From Spirogloea muscicola (taxonomy: Eukaryota; Streptophyta; Zygnematophyceae; Spirogloeales; Spirogloeaceae), in assembly GCA_009602725.1 (NCBI GenBank), contig WELB01000031.1, positions 852,007 through 909,885 on the forward strand: 57,879 nucleotides of DNA. Reading direction: 5' to 3'. Below the pieces are notes generated by a model. The model was not told where the DNA came from. It saw nothing but the letters and a program-made list of their open reading frames with translations, and ran no database searches. The translations under genes were made by a program, and so were the position numbers. Shown one piece after another: positions 9,285 to 20,767 of this stretch (position 1 is its first letter; the number at the start of each line of letters is the position of its first letter).

Positions 9285-11379
9285 TTCTTGCATTTAGCCA
9301 GTCACGTGAAAGGTTGTGTTTACTGCTGACAGTGGAAGGATCCTTCTGAATGCTGGACTAATTTTATTCTCTTGTTGAAGAAGCTTGAAAATTTTCCAGT
9401 GTGAACGTGGGGCCGTCATCGGCGAAGCGGCAAGTGTGCCAGCCTTTCGCCTTCGATATTCACGCACCGGGTCTTCAAGATGCTGAGTGGCTCTTCTTCC
9501 CGGCGGCAATCTTCATTGCCTGGTCAGTATTTCGCCTGCGTAACCACCTGTGCCCGGTGTGTAGCTGGCCTATAAAGCACGGCATAGCACCTGGAGCCGC
9601 AGGTGGGCGGCATGCTGACTGTCGGTCAGGCGCTGGTCTGTACTCTCGCTTGGTGCCCTCCCTCAGTCTGCTTTTATAGCTTACTGTTTGGGGGTATGAT
9701 CTGGCTTGCTTCCATGTTTTGCTTTGGTTGCCTAGTGCACGGGCCTTGCTCAGCAACACTCTAGTAGTATTGTCTCATCAGATACGTCTTATACCCGTCA
9801 CTGACTTGATCCCTCACTGTGTTGGTGTAAAGGCATGGAGTCGGCTGACTCAAGTGCGCCACCTAGTCCCCCTCTGCCGGCTGTTCAACCTGCTAAGGTC
9901 GAGAAAGTGGTCTGATGAGCTGTCGGGGCTCCAATCGTCATCCCTGGATGTCCGACTCCAAGGAGGCTCAGCGCGGTGTGCGCTTGATGGAGCAGTATTA
10001 GGCTGCTGGCCCAAGGGGACCTACTAGCAACCCCTGTGTGTGGGGGGGGGTTATGAGATGTGCACATTACTCGCCCACGTTGTGGGGCGAGCAAATCCTG
10101 CATCTCCGGTAGGCTCAGTGCCTGGTGCTGCCGGAGCTCTGGTTGGATGTGCCCAACTGTCTCCACCTGCTGCACCCGTAGTCACGACTGTGGTGTGTCC
10201 AGCCGTCTCCACCAGCCATGTCTACCTATTACTGTTGCTGCCGGATTCAACTGAATGTGCTAAGTCGTCTCCTCCTGCCGTGTTGGCTAGGGAAGCCTAC
10301 AGGAGCAGCCTCAACACCTGACTTTGAGATAGTGGTATGGCCTGCTTATACGGCAAGCCCTTCACAATACGCGTGGGAGAATGTGACCACCTCTTTGTGT
10401 GGGACCCTGCCTAGTGGCAGGCTCCGGTGAAGGAGTCCACCCCTGGAGATCTCATGATATAAACACGTTCTCCCAAGCTCACTGACCATATATACAAAAT
10501 CATATTGACTTGGCAAGTATCTGGGCGCCACGTGGCTGTGTGCCACTGCGCCCTGGGCGCTGAAAGACTTGTTCGTTTTTGCCGACTTGAGATTCGTCGC
10601 TTGGTGATTAGTGACTTGTGTGCCACTTCAAGCACGACATTGCCTGCGTATCAGCTTTCAGCTGTGCTGCTGTGTAACACGAGCTGGCCAGTGCCCATTT
10701 GTCCGATCTGTGAGACATGGGCCCTGGTGGGGTCCAACCCGCTCTGAGCTGGCCTACATGTAACTATGTGCCCATGGACGTCGTGGACTTTGTGGTGAGA
10801 TCGGTATTGTGTGATGCCTCGGCATGGGTGATCCCTGCTATGGTCCTCGGCTTGCTGTACCTCAGGTGTCGGCGGCGGGGCGCCCTCACCCTGGTTTGTG
10901 CTGAGTGCACACTCCAAATGCTGGCAGTATGGTGCTTGGCACTAAGTGCGATGAGGAATGTGGCTGTTCGCCATCCTCATTGAAAGCAGGGCCTTGGGCC
11001 CTGGTCAGTCGCACTTCAATCTTACCTTCTTCCAGTAGAAGTGCTTGACTCTCTGGAGTTGTTGATTATGTGATATCACAGCCGTGGGCTGAGTAAGCTT
11101 GCGGAGCCAGGCTTGGCAGATGTTGTCAACGCCCTCTGCAACCACTGCTTGGTCAATCCTCGCCAGTACTCCCGTTGTGATAACCACGTGTCATGCCACA
11201 CTTGGGGGCATTGACAAGACCATGTGGGTCCCAGTGTCCTGCCCGAGTGACCTGTTCTTTTGGCCATACTGCTGGGTAGCGAAGATTGGACCAATGGCCT
11301 AGCTAAGCGCTGAGTTTCCCTGTGCACTTGAAGCTAGAAAGCTACCGGCATTGACTGGTAGTAAGGTACTATTTCAACT
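9285..11379 (+). mobile_element. Family B internal region, decayed
   Basis: The first 310 bp match the internal part of the non-autonomous element at 35,195-35,466 (reverse strand). A possible gag start is ATG at 9,836 (MESADSSAPPSPPLPAVQPA) which hits stops after about 26 codons. A segment at 10,785-10,985 (CDASAWV..ALTLVCAE) recurs at 28,770-28,960. No other domain could be named. The stretch is full of stops. Confidence 0.5.
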
Positions 11380-11990
11380 CAGTGGGTGTACCAACCTGGA
11401 CGTAACAATGCTGCGGACCTGGTGGCTGCAAAATTGTAGGGGCTACTGTGGCGCCTGTCTTGTGTACCACAAAGGCTCAGACCGCAGACGTGCGGCCTGC
11501 CCGTGGGGCCGCTCGGCAGTGCACCACCAACCTCTCTGAGCTGTATGTGCGTCTTCGTGATGGGTATGGCACAGACCCTTGGTTTGCACGAGCAACCAAA
11601 TTTCGCACTGAAGTACGTGACCAAGGCTTCTGGTGGCGAGGTGACGCCATTGTGGTGGCCAACCGCAATGCCTTGCCGCACTAGATGCATGCAAGAGACG
11701 CATGAGCCTCAGTACAATGGTCACTTAAAGTATTGGAAAGACAAGAAAAGCTATCAAGCTTCTTCCATGGTGGCCGGGCTTGTAAGTCCAGTAGAGTCTT
11801 TGTGAGGACTTGCGCCACCTGCCAGCGTAGTACGGCACGCTCTCCCGAGCCTGCCAAGTTGCTTGGCATGTCTATGGACCGAGTATGGCGACTGCAGGGA
11901 GTACCCGAGCGAATCATCTAACCGCGATCCTCGCTTCACGGGTCAATTCTGGACAGAAGTGTGCAGGCTAATTGGCACAAGCAATCCATG
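11380..11990 (+). pseudogene. Family B integrase remnant (zinc-binding N-terminus)
   Basis: Readable pieces in changing frames: NLSELYVRLRDGYGTDPWFA, GFWWRGDAIVVANRNAL, then VRTCATCQRSTARSPEPAKL (the CxxC half of the HHCC zinc finger). A large deletion follows, then SDRDPRF-like sequence around the second catalytic aspartate. The integrase core between the zinc finger and this point is missing. The sequence matches the minus-strand copy at 25,990-26,740. Confidence 0.65.
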
Positions 11991-12254
11991 TCCACAACCT
12001 GCCACCCACTATCAGATGTGTAGGTCAAACCAATGCTAAGCACCTTGAACTGGAGGTGACCGAGCGGCGTACGGAATGCCGACTTCGTAACATCATCAGG
12101 TGTGTCATGTATCTGGTGGTGACTGCCTCGCAGATGGAGAGAGCTGAACACACTAGCTGGCGCAAGACGATCAAACAGGTCATCGATTCGAGGCAAAGGG
12201 TACCAATTCTTGACAGTGAGCTTGTTCAGGGCTCGATCATCGATGCACAGTCGC
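11991..12254 (-). pseudogene. Reverse transcriptase fragment, opposite strand
   Basis: On the minus strand: CIDDRALNKLTVKN, YPLPRIDDLFDRL, VFSSLHL and FRTPLGHLQFKVLSIGLT, i.e. RT motifs from the palm N-terminus to the 'LGHxQFxVLxFGL' region. The canonical CIDYRAL is CIDDRAL and SSLDL is SSLHL, so a catalytic aspartate is lost. It is fused tail-to-tail with the plus-strand integrase remnant just before it. Confidence 0.65.
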
Positions 12255-12803
12255 TGTAATGGAGCGGCCGTTTAATTAAGCCACACGGCTCTGTTGTTAT
12301 TTCATGACCGACTGTTTGGGCCAAGTGGCCCGCCAGGTGGCCGGTTGGCTGGCCGGGCAAGTGGCCCGCCCAGAGGCGGGCCCCCCCCGTCCTGAAATAC
12401 CCCTACCCAGGATCCGCCCGTTCAAAGGAGGATATATGGCCTGCCGCAAGGCGGGCCATGGGGCGACCCACTCACACCCCTGTTAGGGGGGGGGGGGCAC
12501 GGGGAAGTACGAGGAGCCTTGGGGGCTGAGGCTCAACAGGAGTTCGAACAGGGGAAGCCCAGGAGCAGCCTTGCCGCTGTTCGCTGCCGCAGCCGCCTTC
12601 GCATTTTGCTGTGGGGCCTGCTACGCCGGCCTGGGCTCAGGAGGTGAGAGTCGCCGCCAGGCGGCGGCGCCAAGGGGCCTGTCTTCCGCTGCGCCGTGGC
12701 GTTAGTGCTTTCCTGTGTAGTGGGTTGGTCCCATAACCCCCTACAGCCGAACTTAATTAGGACTCTTCACCCTGACTGCGTGTGTAGGGCGATGATCGCT
12801 ACA
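12255..12803 (+). mobile_element. Family A LTR
   Basis: TGTAATGGAGCGG..GCTACA, 549 bp, colinear with the LTRs of the provirus at 44,225. It includes the CGCAAGGCGGGCCATGGGGC block, the GC hairpin and CTTCCGCTGCGC. It is followed by a primer binding site, so it was once a 5' LTR. Confidence 0.8.
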
Positions 12804-12820
12804 ATTTGATATCAGAGGCG
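12804..12820 (+). promoter_or_regulatory. Family A primer binding site
   Basis: ATTTGATATCAGAGGCG follows the LTR; one change from the TTGGTATCAGAGGC seen reversed at 24,341-24,356. Confidence 0.7.
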
Positions 12821-12837
12821 GTCTTGCATCCATCGCG

Positions 12838-14196
12838 CTGGCGACTCTACCTCCTGGGCGCGACCCGGCGGCTGTCCTCCAAGGGATGCAGCTGCGGGCT
12901 TCCCGCAGCAAGCCCCGCAGCAGGCTGCGGCGGCGGCTGCGGTGGCAGCAGCAGCAAGGCTGCTCCTAGGCTTCACAGGTCCGAACTGATGTCGGGTCTC
13001 AGTCAAAGGCTCGTAGTGCACTACCCGTGCCCACCCCCCTCCAGGGGTGTGACCAGGTAGCCCAATGGCCTGCCTTGCGGCCGGCCAAAGATCCTTCCCT
13101 GAACGGGTGTGAATTCTAGCGAGGGATATTTCTGGACGGGCGGGGCCCGCACCTGGCGCACTTGCCCGGCCAGCCAGCCCGCCACCTGCCGTGTAGCATC
13201 TCTGTCCCTAATCACACATCTAGGGTTAGAATGTCCTGTTTGGGATCGGTCATAGGGTGTTTTGAGACAACTCTCGCACCAGAGAACGCCAACGCACATA
13301 TGCGCACAGAGCGCAGCGGAAGTCTTACCCTAAGGCACCGCCCTAGGGCGGTGACTCTACCAATGGACTCACAGAGAGCCGGCGGGGCCCGCAGCGACGA
13401 GCTGTAGCAACGGGCTGGGCAGCAGGCGGCAGCAGCAGAGCTGTGGCGGTGGCGGCGGCAGCAGGCAGCAACGGGGCTGGCTAGGCAGCAACAGAGCTGT
13501 GTCTCTCTCGGCGTTGGTCGGACTCTGGAGTCTGGCCAAGGCCTACTACTTATAGCGGTCCTCCTCCCCAGAGGGTGACGAGGGTCGCTCCCAGGGCTCT
13601 CCCTGGAAGGGCGGGCCTGACAATGGAACACGATGATTGCAGAGGCTAGTGCTCAGGGCCAGAGGCCTGTAGCGCGAGTCCAAGAGACTGGCGCGCAGAG
13701 CAGGGACTAGCGCCAAGGAGGTGGCGCGCCAGGCCAAGAGCCTGGCTCACGGGGCCACAGGACTGAGGCCATGAGAACTCGGGACAGAGGCCATGCAGCC
13801 ATGAGGCCAAGAGAGCTGGCCAACCCGGCCAGCCTGCAGGGCGCTGGCCTGAGGGAGAGCTGCCCCACCCGGCCAACCCGCAGAGCGCTGGCCTGAGAGA
13901 GAGCTGCCCACCAGGCCAGCCCGCAGGTGGGCGACATGCGCAAGGGGCCCGAAGCGTGCGCACGTGGTACGGAGCCCAGGACCTCGACCGCAATTAGCTA
14001 CACGGAGGGCAACAAAGTTACGCGCACCGTTTGAGACTCCAGACAGTAGGTACGATACGCTCATGTAAGGTTATCGATCCCGTTGGCACGCTCAAACGGG
14101 GGGAACGTTACATATCGGGCCACTTGCCGGCAAACGGCAAGCGGTCATGTAAGGCTCAGCACCGTGTGGCTTAACTAAACGGCTGGATCGTTACAG
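12838..14196 (-). mobile_element. Inverted family A LTR split by a family B LTR
   Basis: Minus-strand family A LTR sequence occupies 12,838-13,191 and resumes at 14,113-14,196, ending in GATCGTTACA. Its U5 end is missing: the join with the plus-strand element is at about 12,835, 30 bp after the primer binding site. The two LTRs therefore face each other over almost no internal sequence. Confidence 0.65.
13192..14112 (-). mobile_element. Family B solo LTR with GGCCAGC minisatellite
   Basis: Runs from TGTAGCATCTCTGTCCC (3' end on minus) to GGGAACGTTACA. Flanks TGCCG and TATCG may be a decayed TSD of the TGGCG found at this place in intact family A LTRs. Positions 13,814-13,935 hold about 2.5 copies of the ~44-bp GGCCAGC..GCGCTGGCCTGAGG unit also present at 33,024-33,175. 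A TATA box candidate (minus, CTATAAGTAGTAGG) lies at 13,543-13,556. Confidence 0.7.
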
Positions 14197-14560
14197 AGCT
14201 GCTCGGCAGTCCACCACCACACTCTCTGAGCTGTACGTGCGTATTCGTGATGGGTATGGCATAGACCCATGGTTTACAAGTGAAATCAATACACGCACAC
14301 TAGTAAATCACCAAGGCTTCTGGTGGCGAGGTGACGTTATTGTCAGTTCCTGACGGCAATGCCCTGCGCTGCAGGATCTTACAAGAGCTACATGAGCCTC
14401 CGTATAGTGATCATTTGGGTATATGAAAGATAGCTGACCATCGTTTCTTTTGGTGGCCGGACTGGAAAGTCCAAATGGAGTCTTTTGTGAAGACTTGTGC
14501 CACCTGCCAGCGCAATAAGGCACGCTATTATAAGCCCGCCGGGTTGCTCCAGACCGTTAC
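14197..14560 (+). pseudogene. Integrase N-terminal remnant
   Basis: LSELYVRIRDGYGIDPW, QGFWWRGDVI and FVKTCATCQRNKARYYKPAG in different frames: the segment before and including the integrase zinc finger. The reading breaks at 14,560, where minus-strand integrase sequence begins. Confidence 0.6.
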
Positions 14561-15227
14561 GAATGTCGAAGGACACATCCTTCCGACGTTTGTCAGCATG
14601 AGCCTTCTGGCGACGCTGGGCAATTTTAAAGAAATGCCGAGCTCGTGTCTGGGCCTCCAAGAGGGTCCCAGTAAAGGCTACCGCGGCGAAAACTCCTTCC
14701 GGCCTCCCCACCTGAAGTGGAGCTCGGAGATGCTGACCATAGTTTAGGAAGAAGGGTGTCTCCTTGGACGCATGATAGGCATGGATCACATCGTAATCGG
14801 CTGGAGCCAAATATTCCTCCCAGTCAGTCTGGCTGAGATTGACAAAGTGCTTCGGCATGTCCTCGAAAACCCCATTCACTATCTCAATTTGGCATTAGCT
14901 TTGTGGATGTAAGACTGTGAACACAGCGTGCCAATTAGCTTCTCAACTTTTTTCGAGAACTGACCTGTAAAGCGAGGATCGCGGTCCGAGACCAGCCTCT
15001 CAGGTACACCATGCAGCTTCCACCTTATCTACAAAGATGCTACCGAAATCCGTCGTTGATGCCCGCGTAGTCGTAGGAGCAAATCGCATCATTTGACCAA
15101 ACGATCCACAAAGACGAGCATGGCATCAAAGCCGTTCCGCGTCTTCGGCAATATGTGATGAACTGCACACTTACATCAGTCCGAATTTGCAAGGTCTGAG
15201 ATAATCTGGAAGGCTCGTCAGAGATGG
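14561..15227 (-). pseudogene. Integrase C-terminal remnant, opposite strand
   Basis: On the minus strand: a VSDRDPRFTGQF-like segment (near 14,980), then FVNLSQTDWEEYLAPADYDV, AYHASKETPFFLNYGQHLRA and GRPEGVFAAVAFTGTLLEAQ. This is the second half of the Ty3/gypsy integrase and matches 49,080-49,330. Together with 14,197-14,560 it is the second tail-to-tail pol junction in 3 kb. Confidence 0.65.
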
Positions 15228-15747
15228 TGTGACGTCCTTCCTAATCCTTATACACGCAGTTAGGGGTTAGTACGTCCTGGTAAGGTCCAATGAGTGGGGG
15301 TTCAGAACCCCCTACAGTGAAGCACTTTACGACACACAGCGGAAATTTTAGCCTGAGGCACCGCCGGAAGGCGGCGACTCTACTGAGGGTCTGGCTTAAT
15401 AGCTGTCCCCGCATGGGGTGCAGCCATGGCACTTACGGAGAGCCGGCGATGTTCGCAGTGACGAGCTGCGGCAACGGGCTGAGCGGCAGACGACGGCAGC
15501 AGAACTGTGGCGGCGGCTGCGGCAGCAGGTAAGCAGGGCTATGCCTCTCTCTGGCCTCACTGATTGAACTACTGAGTCGGCTCTCGGCCAACTACTTGTG
15601 ATGCTTCAATGCCACCCCCCCTTCAGGGTGTGCGGGAACCGCTTCAAGGCCCGCCCCTGACTTGAAGGCCCACCCGTCAGGGGCGGGCCTCACGAGGGTC
15701 GTTTGCTGGGACAAGCCCCGTCCACGGGAAGGACACTGTAAGGTGGA
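15228..15747 (-). mobile_element. Family B LTR fragment
   Basis: Starts TGTGACGTCCTTCCTAATCC and carries ACTCCTGG/GGCACCGCCGGAAGGCGGCG. It is truncated around 15,700, where a second family B LTR begins. Confidence 0.65.
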
Positions 15748-16383
15748 CAGCATAACGTCCCTGTCCATATACACACAGTTAGGGTCAAATCGTCCTGATT
15801 TGGATTCGGACATAGGGTGCTTGGGGGACAACCCTCATACAGAAGATAGCCAACGTACACACGTGCACAAAGCGCAGCGGAAGGCTTACCTGAGACACCG
15901 CCAGAAGGCGGTAATTCCATCAAGAGTTAGTAGCTTTCCCCCATGGGGCCCAGCCATATACTCACAGAGAGCTGGCGAGGTCCGCAACGACGAGCTGCGG
16001 CAATGGGCTGGGCAGCAGGGGGCAGCAGCAGAGCTGTGGCGGCGGCTGCGGCAGCAGACAGCAGCAGGGCTGTGCCTTTCTCGGCGTCACGGGTCTAACT
16101 GATGAGTCCGGCCTCGGCCTACTACTGATAGCGTTCCATCTGCCACCCCTCCCCTGAGGGTGTGACAAGGGTCGCCCCAGGATCCTCCCCCGAAGGGGCG
16201 GGCCTGACAAGGGAATACGACGAATGCAAGAGATTGGCGCACAAGGCCACGAGCCTGGCGCACAAGTCCAAGCAGAAAGGCGCAAGAGGCCTGACCCAAC
16301 TGGCCAGCCCGCAGGGCGTGGGCCCGAGGCGTGCGCACGTGGTACGGATACCGGGACCTCGAACCTTACTTAGCTACACGCGG
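15748..16383 (-). mobile_element. Family B LTR fragment, cut by family A
   Basis: Begins near AACGTCCCTGTCCATATACA and continues colinear with other family B LTRs to CTTAGCTACACGCGG at 16,383, where a plus-strand family A LTR interrupts it. The remaining part of the LTR was not found to the right. Confidence 0.65.
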
Positions 16384-16920
16384 TGTAATGAATCGGCCGT
16401 TTGGTTGAGCCACACGGCTCTGTTGTTATTACATGACCGACTATTTGGGCCAAGTGGCCCGCCAGGTGGCGGGCTGGCTGGCCGGGCAAGTGCCCCGTCC
16501 AGAGGTGGGCTCCGCCCGTCCTAAAGTACCCCTTGCCAGGATCCGCCCGTTCAAGGGAGGATCTTTGGCCTGCCGCAAGGCGGGCCATGGGGCGACCCGC
16601 TCACACCCCTGGAGGGGGGGTGGCACGGGGAAGCACGAGCCTTTGTGGCTGAGGCTCGACGGAGTTCGAACCTGGGAAGCCCAGGAGCATCCTTGCCGCT
16701 GCTCGCCGCGGCAGCCGCCGCCGCACTCTGCTGCGGGGCCTGCTGCACCGGCCTGCGCCCAGGAGGTGGAGTCACCCCCGGATGGTGGCGCCACCGGGCC
16801 TCTCCTCTGCTGCGCCGATGCGCTAGTGCTATACTGTGTAGTGGGTCCCTAAACCCCCTACAACCGAAATCCATAAGGACTGCTCTCCCTAACTGCGTGT
16901 GTGGGGCGAGATGCCTTACA
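16384..16920 (+). mobile_element. Family A 5' LTR
   Basis: TGTAATGAATCGG..ATGCCTTACA, 537 bp. The following primer binding site is degraded (ATTTGGCTAAAAGGGGG), but the leader to gag (17,000-17,423) is colinear with 44,800-45,262 of the full provirus. Confidence 0.8.
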
Positions 16921-17423
16921 ATTTGGCTAAAAGGGGGTCTTGCATCCATCGCGCTTGTGACTTATTGTGCTCGCCGCTGATGATGCAAGGATCACCCTGA
17001 TGTGCTGGCCTGACTTTTTCTGTTGAAGATAAAGTGCTTCGCCAGACGTTGGTCCGTGAGGCGGCTCAACGGAAGCGCCGGGTGCGGAGTTATCTTTGCG
17101 CATTGAGCCAGCAACGACTAACGCCACATTGACCGACTGATCCTTGAGGACCACTTGCTGCGTTCGCTTCTTTTGAGGTGCGACTTGAGCCTGCAGCCTT
17201 TGTATGGTGAGGATAGTCGTGTGGCCAGTATCGATCGAGTGCATCGGTCCTGCTCATATCTGCGGCTGTCTGCCTGCCTGCTGATTGAGGTGTGGAGTTG
17301 CGCGCTGCCCTGCTTGCTCGCTCGCTGGTGCACTAGTCTTGCGATGTCCTGCATTGCGGTATAGAGAGTGTCATTTGCTGACTGTCGGAGTCTGAATTGA
17401 TCATTCAGTGTCCTTCAGACAGC

Positions 17424-18680
17424 ATGGTATCGCACACCTCCAGTGTGCGGCCGAGCCCTCCTCGGGAGGCAGAGCGTCGGCTGCTGCGGCAGCGGCTGCT
17501 GCGGGGCCAGCTGCCAAGGCAGTGGCTGCTGCGGAGCACGCCCACGAGGGTACGCCCAAGCGGGGCACGCCCAGGAGGGGCAGGCCCAAGAGGGGCAGGG
17601 CGAGCTGGGAGTCGGAGGCCTGGAGGGCTTGTTGGCTGGGGATCTGCGACGCGTTGCACTCCTCACGCAGGACCTGGCGGCAGTTCAGGCTGCCATGGAC
17701 CCAGTTCCGCAGGGGCTCTACCACCTGCTTGAAAGGATGTGCGAGGAGCACCGCACCACCATCGCCCAGCTCCGCTGCATGCCCAAGAGACCGATGCTGT
17801 GGGGCATCTGGTGCGCAAGAGCCCCGGCAATCCGCTGCATGGACGTGCAACGGCCCACCCACCACGCCAATTCACCGGTCGGGACGATCGGGGTGGGCTG
17901 CAGTCTTGGCTGAGCGAGATGACCAAGTGGTTTGACACCAAGGAGGCGGACGCGACGGCAAGAGTGTCGCTGGCTGCGACTTCCCTCGCGTGGGAGCCTC
18001 GCGACTGGTGGGACTCCATCAAGAAGACCAGTCGCCGGCCGAGTACAAGGATTGGGGGTCCTTCGCCAGCAGTTGATGTTGGCATATGGCGACCCACATG
18101 CGGAGCTGCGAGCCCGCGACGAGCTGGATGCGCTTCGCATGGGAAGCGAGAGAAGCGCCGACTTTGAGCCCTACTTGCGACGCTTTAGGCTGCTGATTTC
18201 CAAGCTGAGAAATGAGCCAAAGCAGGCACCGACCAGTGCCAGCAATTCAAGCCTGGGCTGCCTTTCGATATGCGCTCGTGGGTGGTGACGGACCCCGATA
18301 CTACCAAGGCGTTTACGGACTTGTCCAAGATGGTGGAGCACGCCAGGAAGGTGGTCAGCATGCCGGATATTTGGCGTGGCAAGCGTCCCTTGCTGGAGGC
18401 AGGCAGGTCGGCAGAGGCCGAACGGGGCAGGAAGCGGTTCAACCCTACAGGAGGGCCAGAACACTCGTCCCCACACCAGCTTCTAAAAGCCACGCGTGGC
18501 AGGTCAAGGCGGCTTTCAGAAGCCGCGTGAGCAAGGTGGTGGTGGCTGCTATGGCTGCGGAGACAAGACCCACCAGATTAGGGACTGCCCAACGGCAGGT
18601 CCGTCTTCATCGCGGCTACGTCCACAGCACCTTGTGGGCCGGGACAGGGGCAATTCAAGGGCAAGCGTGAGTGCCTGACC
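17424..18680 (+). pseudogene. Family A gag, frameshifted
   Basis: The likely start is ATG at 17,424 (MVSHTSSVRPSPPREAERRL), as in the other family A copies. Frames change several times: alanine-rich N-terminus, DLAAVQAAMDP, then LSEMTKWFDTKEADATARVS (capsid region), DLSKMVEHARKVVSMPDIW, and an intact zinc knuckle CYGCGDKTHQIRDC (C-x2-C-x4-H-x4-C) at about 18,550. Gag would coat the element RNA. In this copy the knuckle is better preserved than in the complete provirus. Confidence 0.75.
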
Positions 18681-19589
18681 CTTGCCTCTGGGAGCCATCT
18701 CATTCAGCCAGAAGCACTTGAGCTGTTCGATCTTGCTGGCATTGCTTGCCCGTCAACCAAAGTACCGAGTTTGCGCTCCATTCTTGCTTTGTTGCAAGGT
18801 CTGGAGGCCGGAGGGCGTCTGTTTGTGTGGGTTGCCCAAAACGACTCGCAACTGGCTGCTGATGTCTATCTGAGCTGGTCTGAGTGCCATCGGCCTGAGG
18901 AAATGCTGTTCTTCGTTGTGCCACAGAAGCGCGGCGCGATTGATCGAGCTCCGCTGGGGATGTCGCTGTTGTGCTCGCACGAGGCGGGACACAGACTCCT
19001 TAGGCGTAGTGTTGATGCCACTCGGCTTAGGCCTTACCCGACAGCGGTCAGGGTATATGTCGCTCGCACCCCATTCCTTGGCAGTGTCCATGGGGGACAC
19101 ACTATGCTTTTTGAGGGGCTGGTTGCTGCGGCACCAGCGAGGATCCTCATAGATACAGGGGCTTCAGTGTCCTTCGTCAAAAGGGATTTGGTGTGCTCCA
19201 CTGGCATGCATTGGCAAGCAGATGGCTACCTACCTAAGGTAACATTGGCCCATGGCTACGCAACCATTGTATTGGGCCTGTGCAAGGTTCCCATCCGCAT
19301 CCAGCAATACAAAGCCAAGGTGCCTTGTTACGCTACTGCGTTGACCGTCGCATTTGATGTGACATTGGGTGATGACTGGCTTTGTGCCACATCTGCCTGC
19401 CTCGATTTTGAACGCCAGACTTGCACTGTACAATGTGGCGCACAGCGCTTTGTCCTTTGCAAGCAGCTTCCCTGTGCACCGCCGCGGGCGGCAGAGACTT
19501 CCATTCTGCTGTCCGCCATGCAGCTGAAGCGATTGATTCATAAGAACAGATGTGCAGATGGCATTTCTTGTAATTGTGCCGTTAAATGA
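18681..19589 (+). pseudogene. Family A linker domain and aspartic protease
   Basis: From 18,771 there is an open frame of 272 codons. It starts with an uncharacterised segment (LQGLEAGGRLFVWVAQNDSQ; YLSWSECHRPEEMLFFVVPQ) seen in all three family A copies. A retropepsin follows: ILIDTGASVSFV at about 19,146 (catalytic DTG), LGDDWLCATSACLDF matching the second conserved region, and a C-terminal LSAMQLKRLI. The protease motif looks intact. The frame ends with TGA before the reverse transcriptase. Confidence 0.75.
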
Positions 19590-19604
19590 CGAGTCTGACT
19601 TGTG

Positions 19605-20455
19605 TTAATGCTGCGGATTTACCTTGCGGGGTTCTTGATAAGCTGCTGAAAAGAGTTTGCGGATGTGTTTCCCGACTCTCTTCCGGACGGTCTACCTCCT
19701 CACCGAGGTGTGGCTCATACGATTTTACTTAAGCCAGGCGCTCACCCACCTTACCGTCCCATGTACCGGCTGAGCCCTCTCGAATTTCGAGAGATGAATT
19801 CCCAGGTCGAGGACCTGCTAGCAAAGGGCTACAGTGAGCCATCTCAGTCGCCATACGGATCACCCATCACCTTTCTTAAAATCAAGGATGGCACTCTAGG
19901 GATGGGCATTGATTATCGGGCTTTGAGTGAGCTTACAATCACCGATACCCATTGCCTCAGAAAGATGATCTGTTCGATTGGCTTGCAGGGGCTACCGTGT
20001 TTAGCTCCCTGGACCTGTCAAGTGGGTATGTATCATCATCGTATTCGAATCACTCCTGCGGATGTTCCAAAGTCGGCGTTCCGTAAGCCGCTTGGACATT
20101 CTCAGTTCAAGGTGCTGAGCTTTGGTCTGACCAATGCACCGGGTCCATTCCAGGTTGAAATGACGAGGATCTTTGGCCCCCTGCTCTACCAGTTTGTGCC
20201 AGTATACTTGGACGATATCCTGGTGCTCAGAAAAATGCCTGAGGATCACGTGAGGCACCTGCGCCAAGTGCTGCAGTTGCTGCGCGAAAATCAATTGTAT
20301 GCCGAGCGGTCCAAGTGCGCCTTCAACCAGCCAGAGCTGACATACCCCGGACAAGTCGTGGGCAAAGACGGCAAACGTGTCGACCCCAAGAAGACTTCGG
20401 TCGTACGGGATTGGCCTGTGCCACGGACTGGACTGCATTGCGCTCCTTTCTGGGC
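19605..20455 (+). pseudogene. Family A reverse transcriptase, 5' part
   Basis: Ty3/gypsy [73 protein letters not shown] and the catalytic VYLDDILVL at about 20,200. A pair of frameshifts (about 19,940 and 20,030) turns NRYPLPRKDDL..FSSLDL into nonsense, removing the first catalytic aspartate in frame. The gene is broken at 20,455 by a family B LTR and resumes at 21,783. Confidence 0.8.
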
Positions 20456-20767
20456 TGTGACATCTCTGCATCTAAACACACAGTTAGAGTCAGGATGTCC
20501 TGGTTTTGATTCGAACATAGGGTGTTTTGGAGACAACCCTCATACAGGAGAACGCCAACGCACATACGCGCACAGAGCGCTGCGAAAGTCTTACCCCGAG
20601 GCACCGCCCTAGGGCGGTGACTCTACCAATAGACTTACAGAGAGCCGGCAGGACCCGCAGCGATGAGCTGCGGCGACGGGCTGGCAGCAGGCGGCAGCAG
20701 CAAAGCTGTGGCGGCGGCGGCAGCAGCAGGCAGCAGCCGGGCTGGCTAGGAAGCAGCGGGCTGTGTC

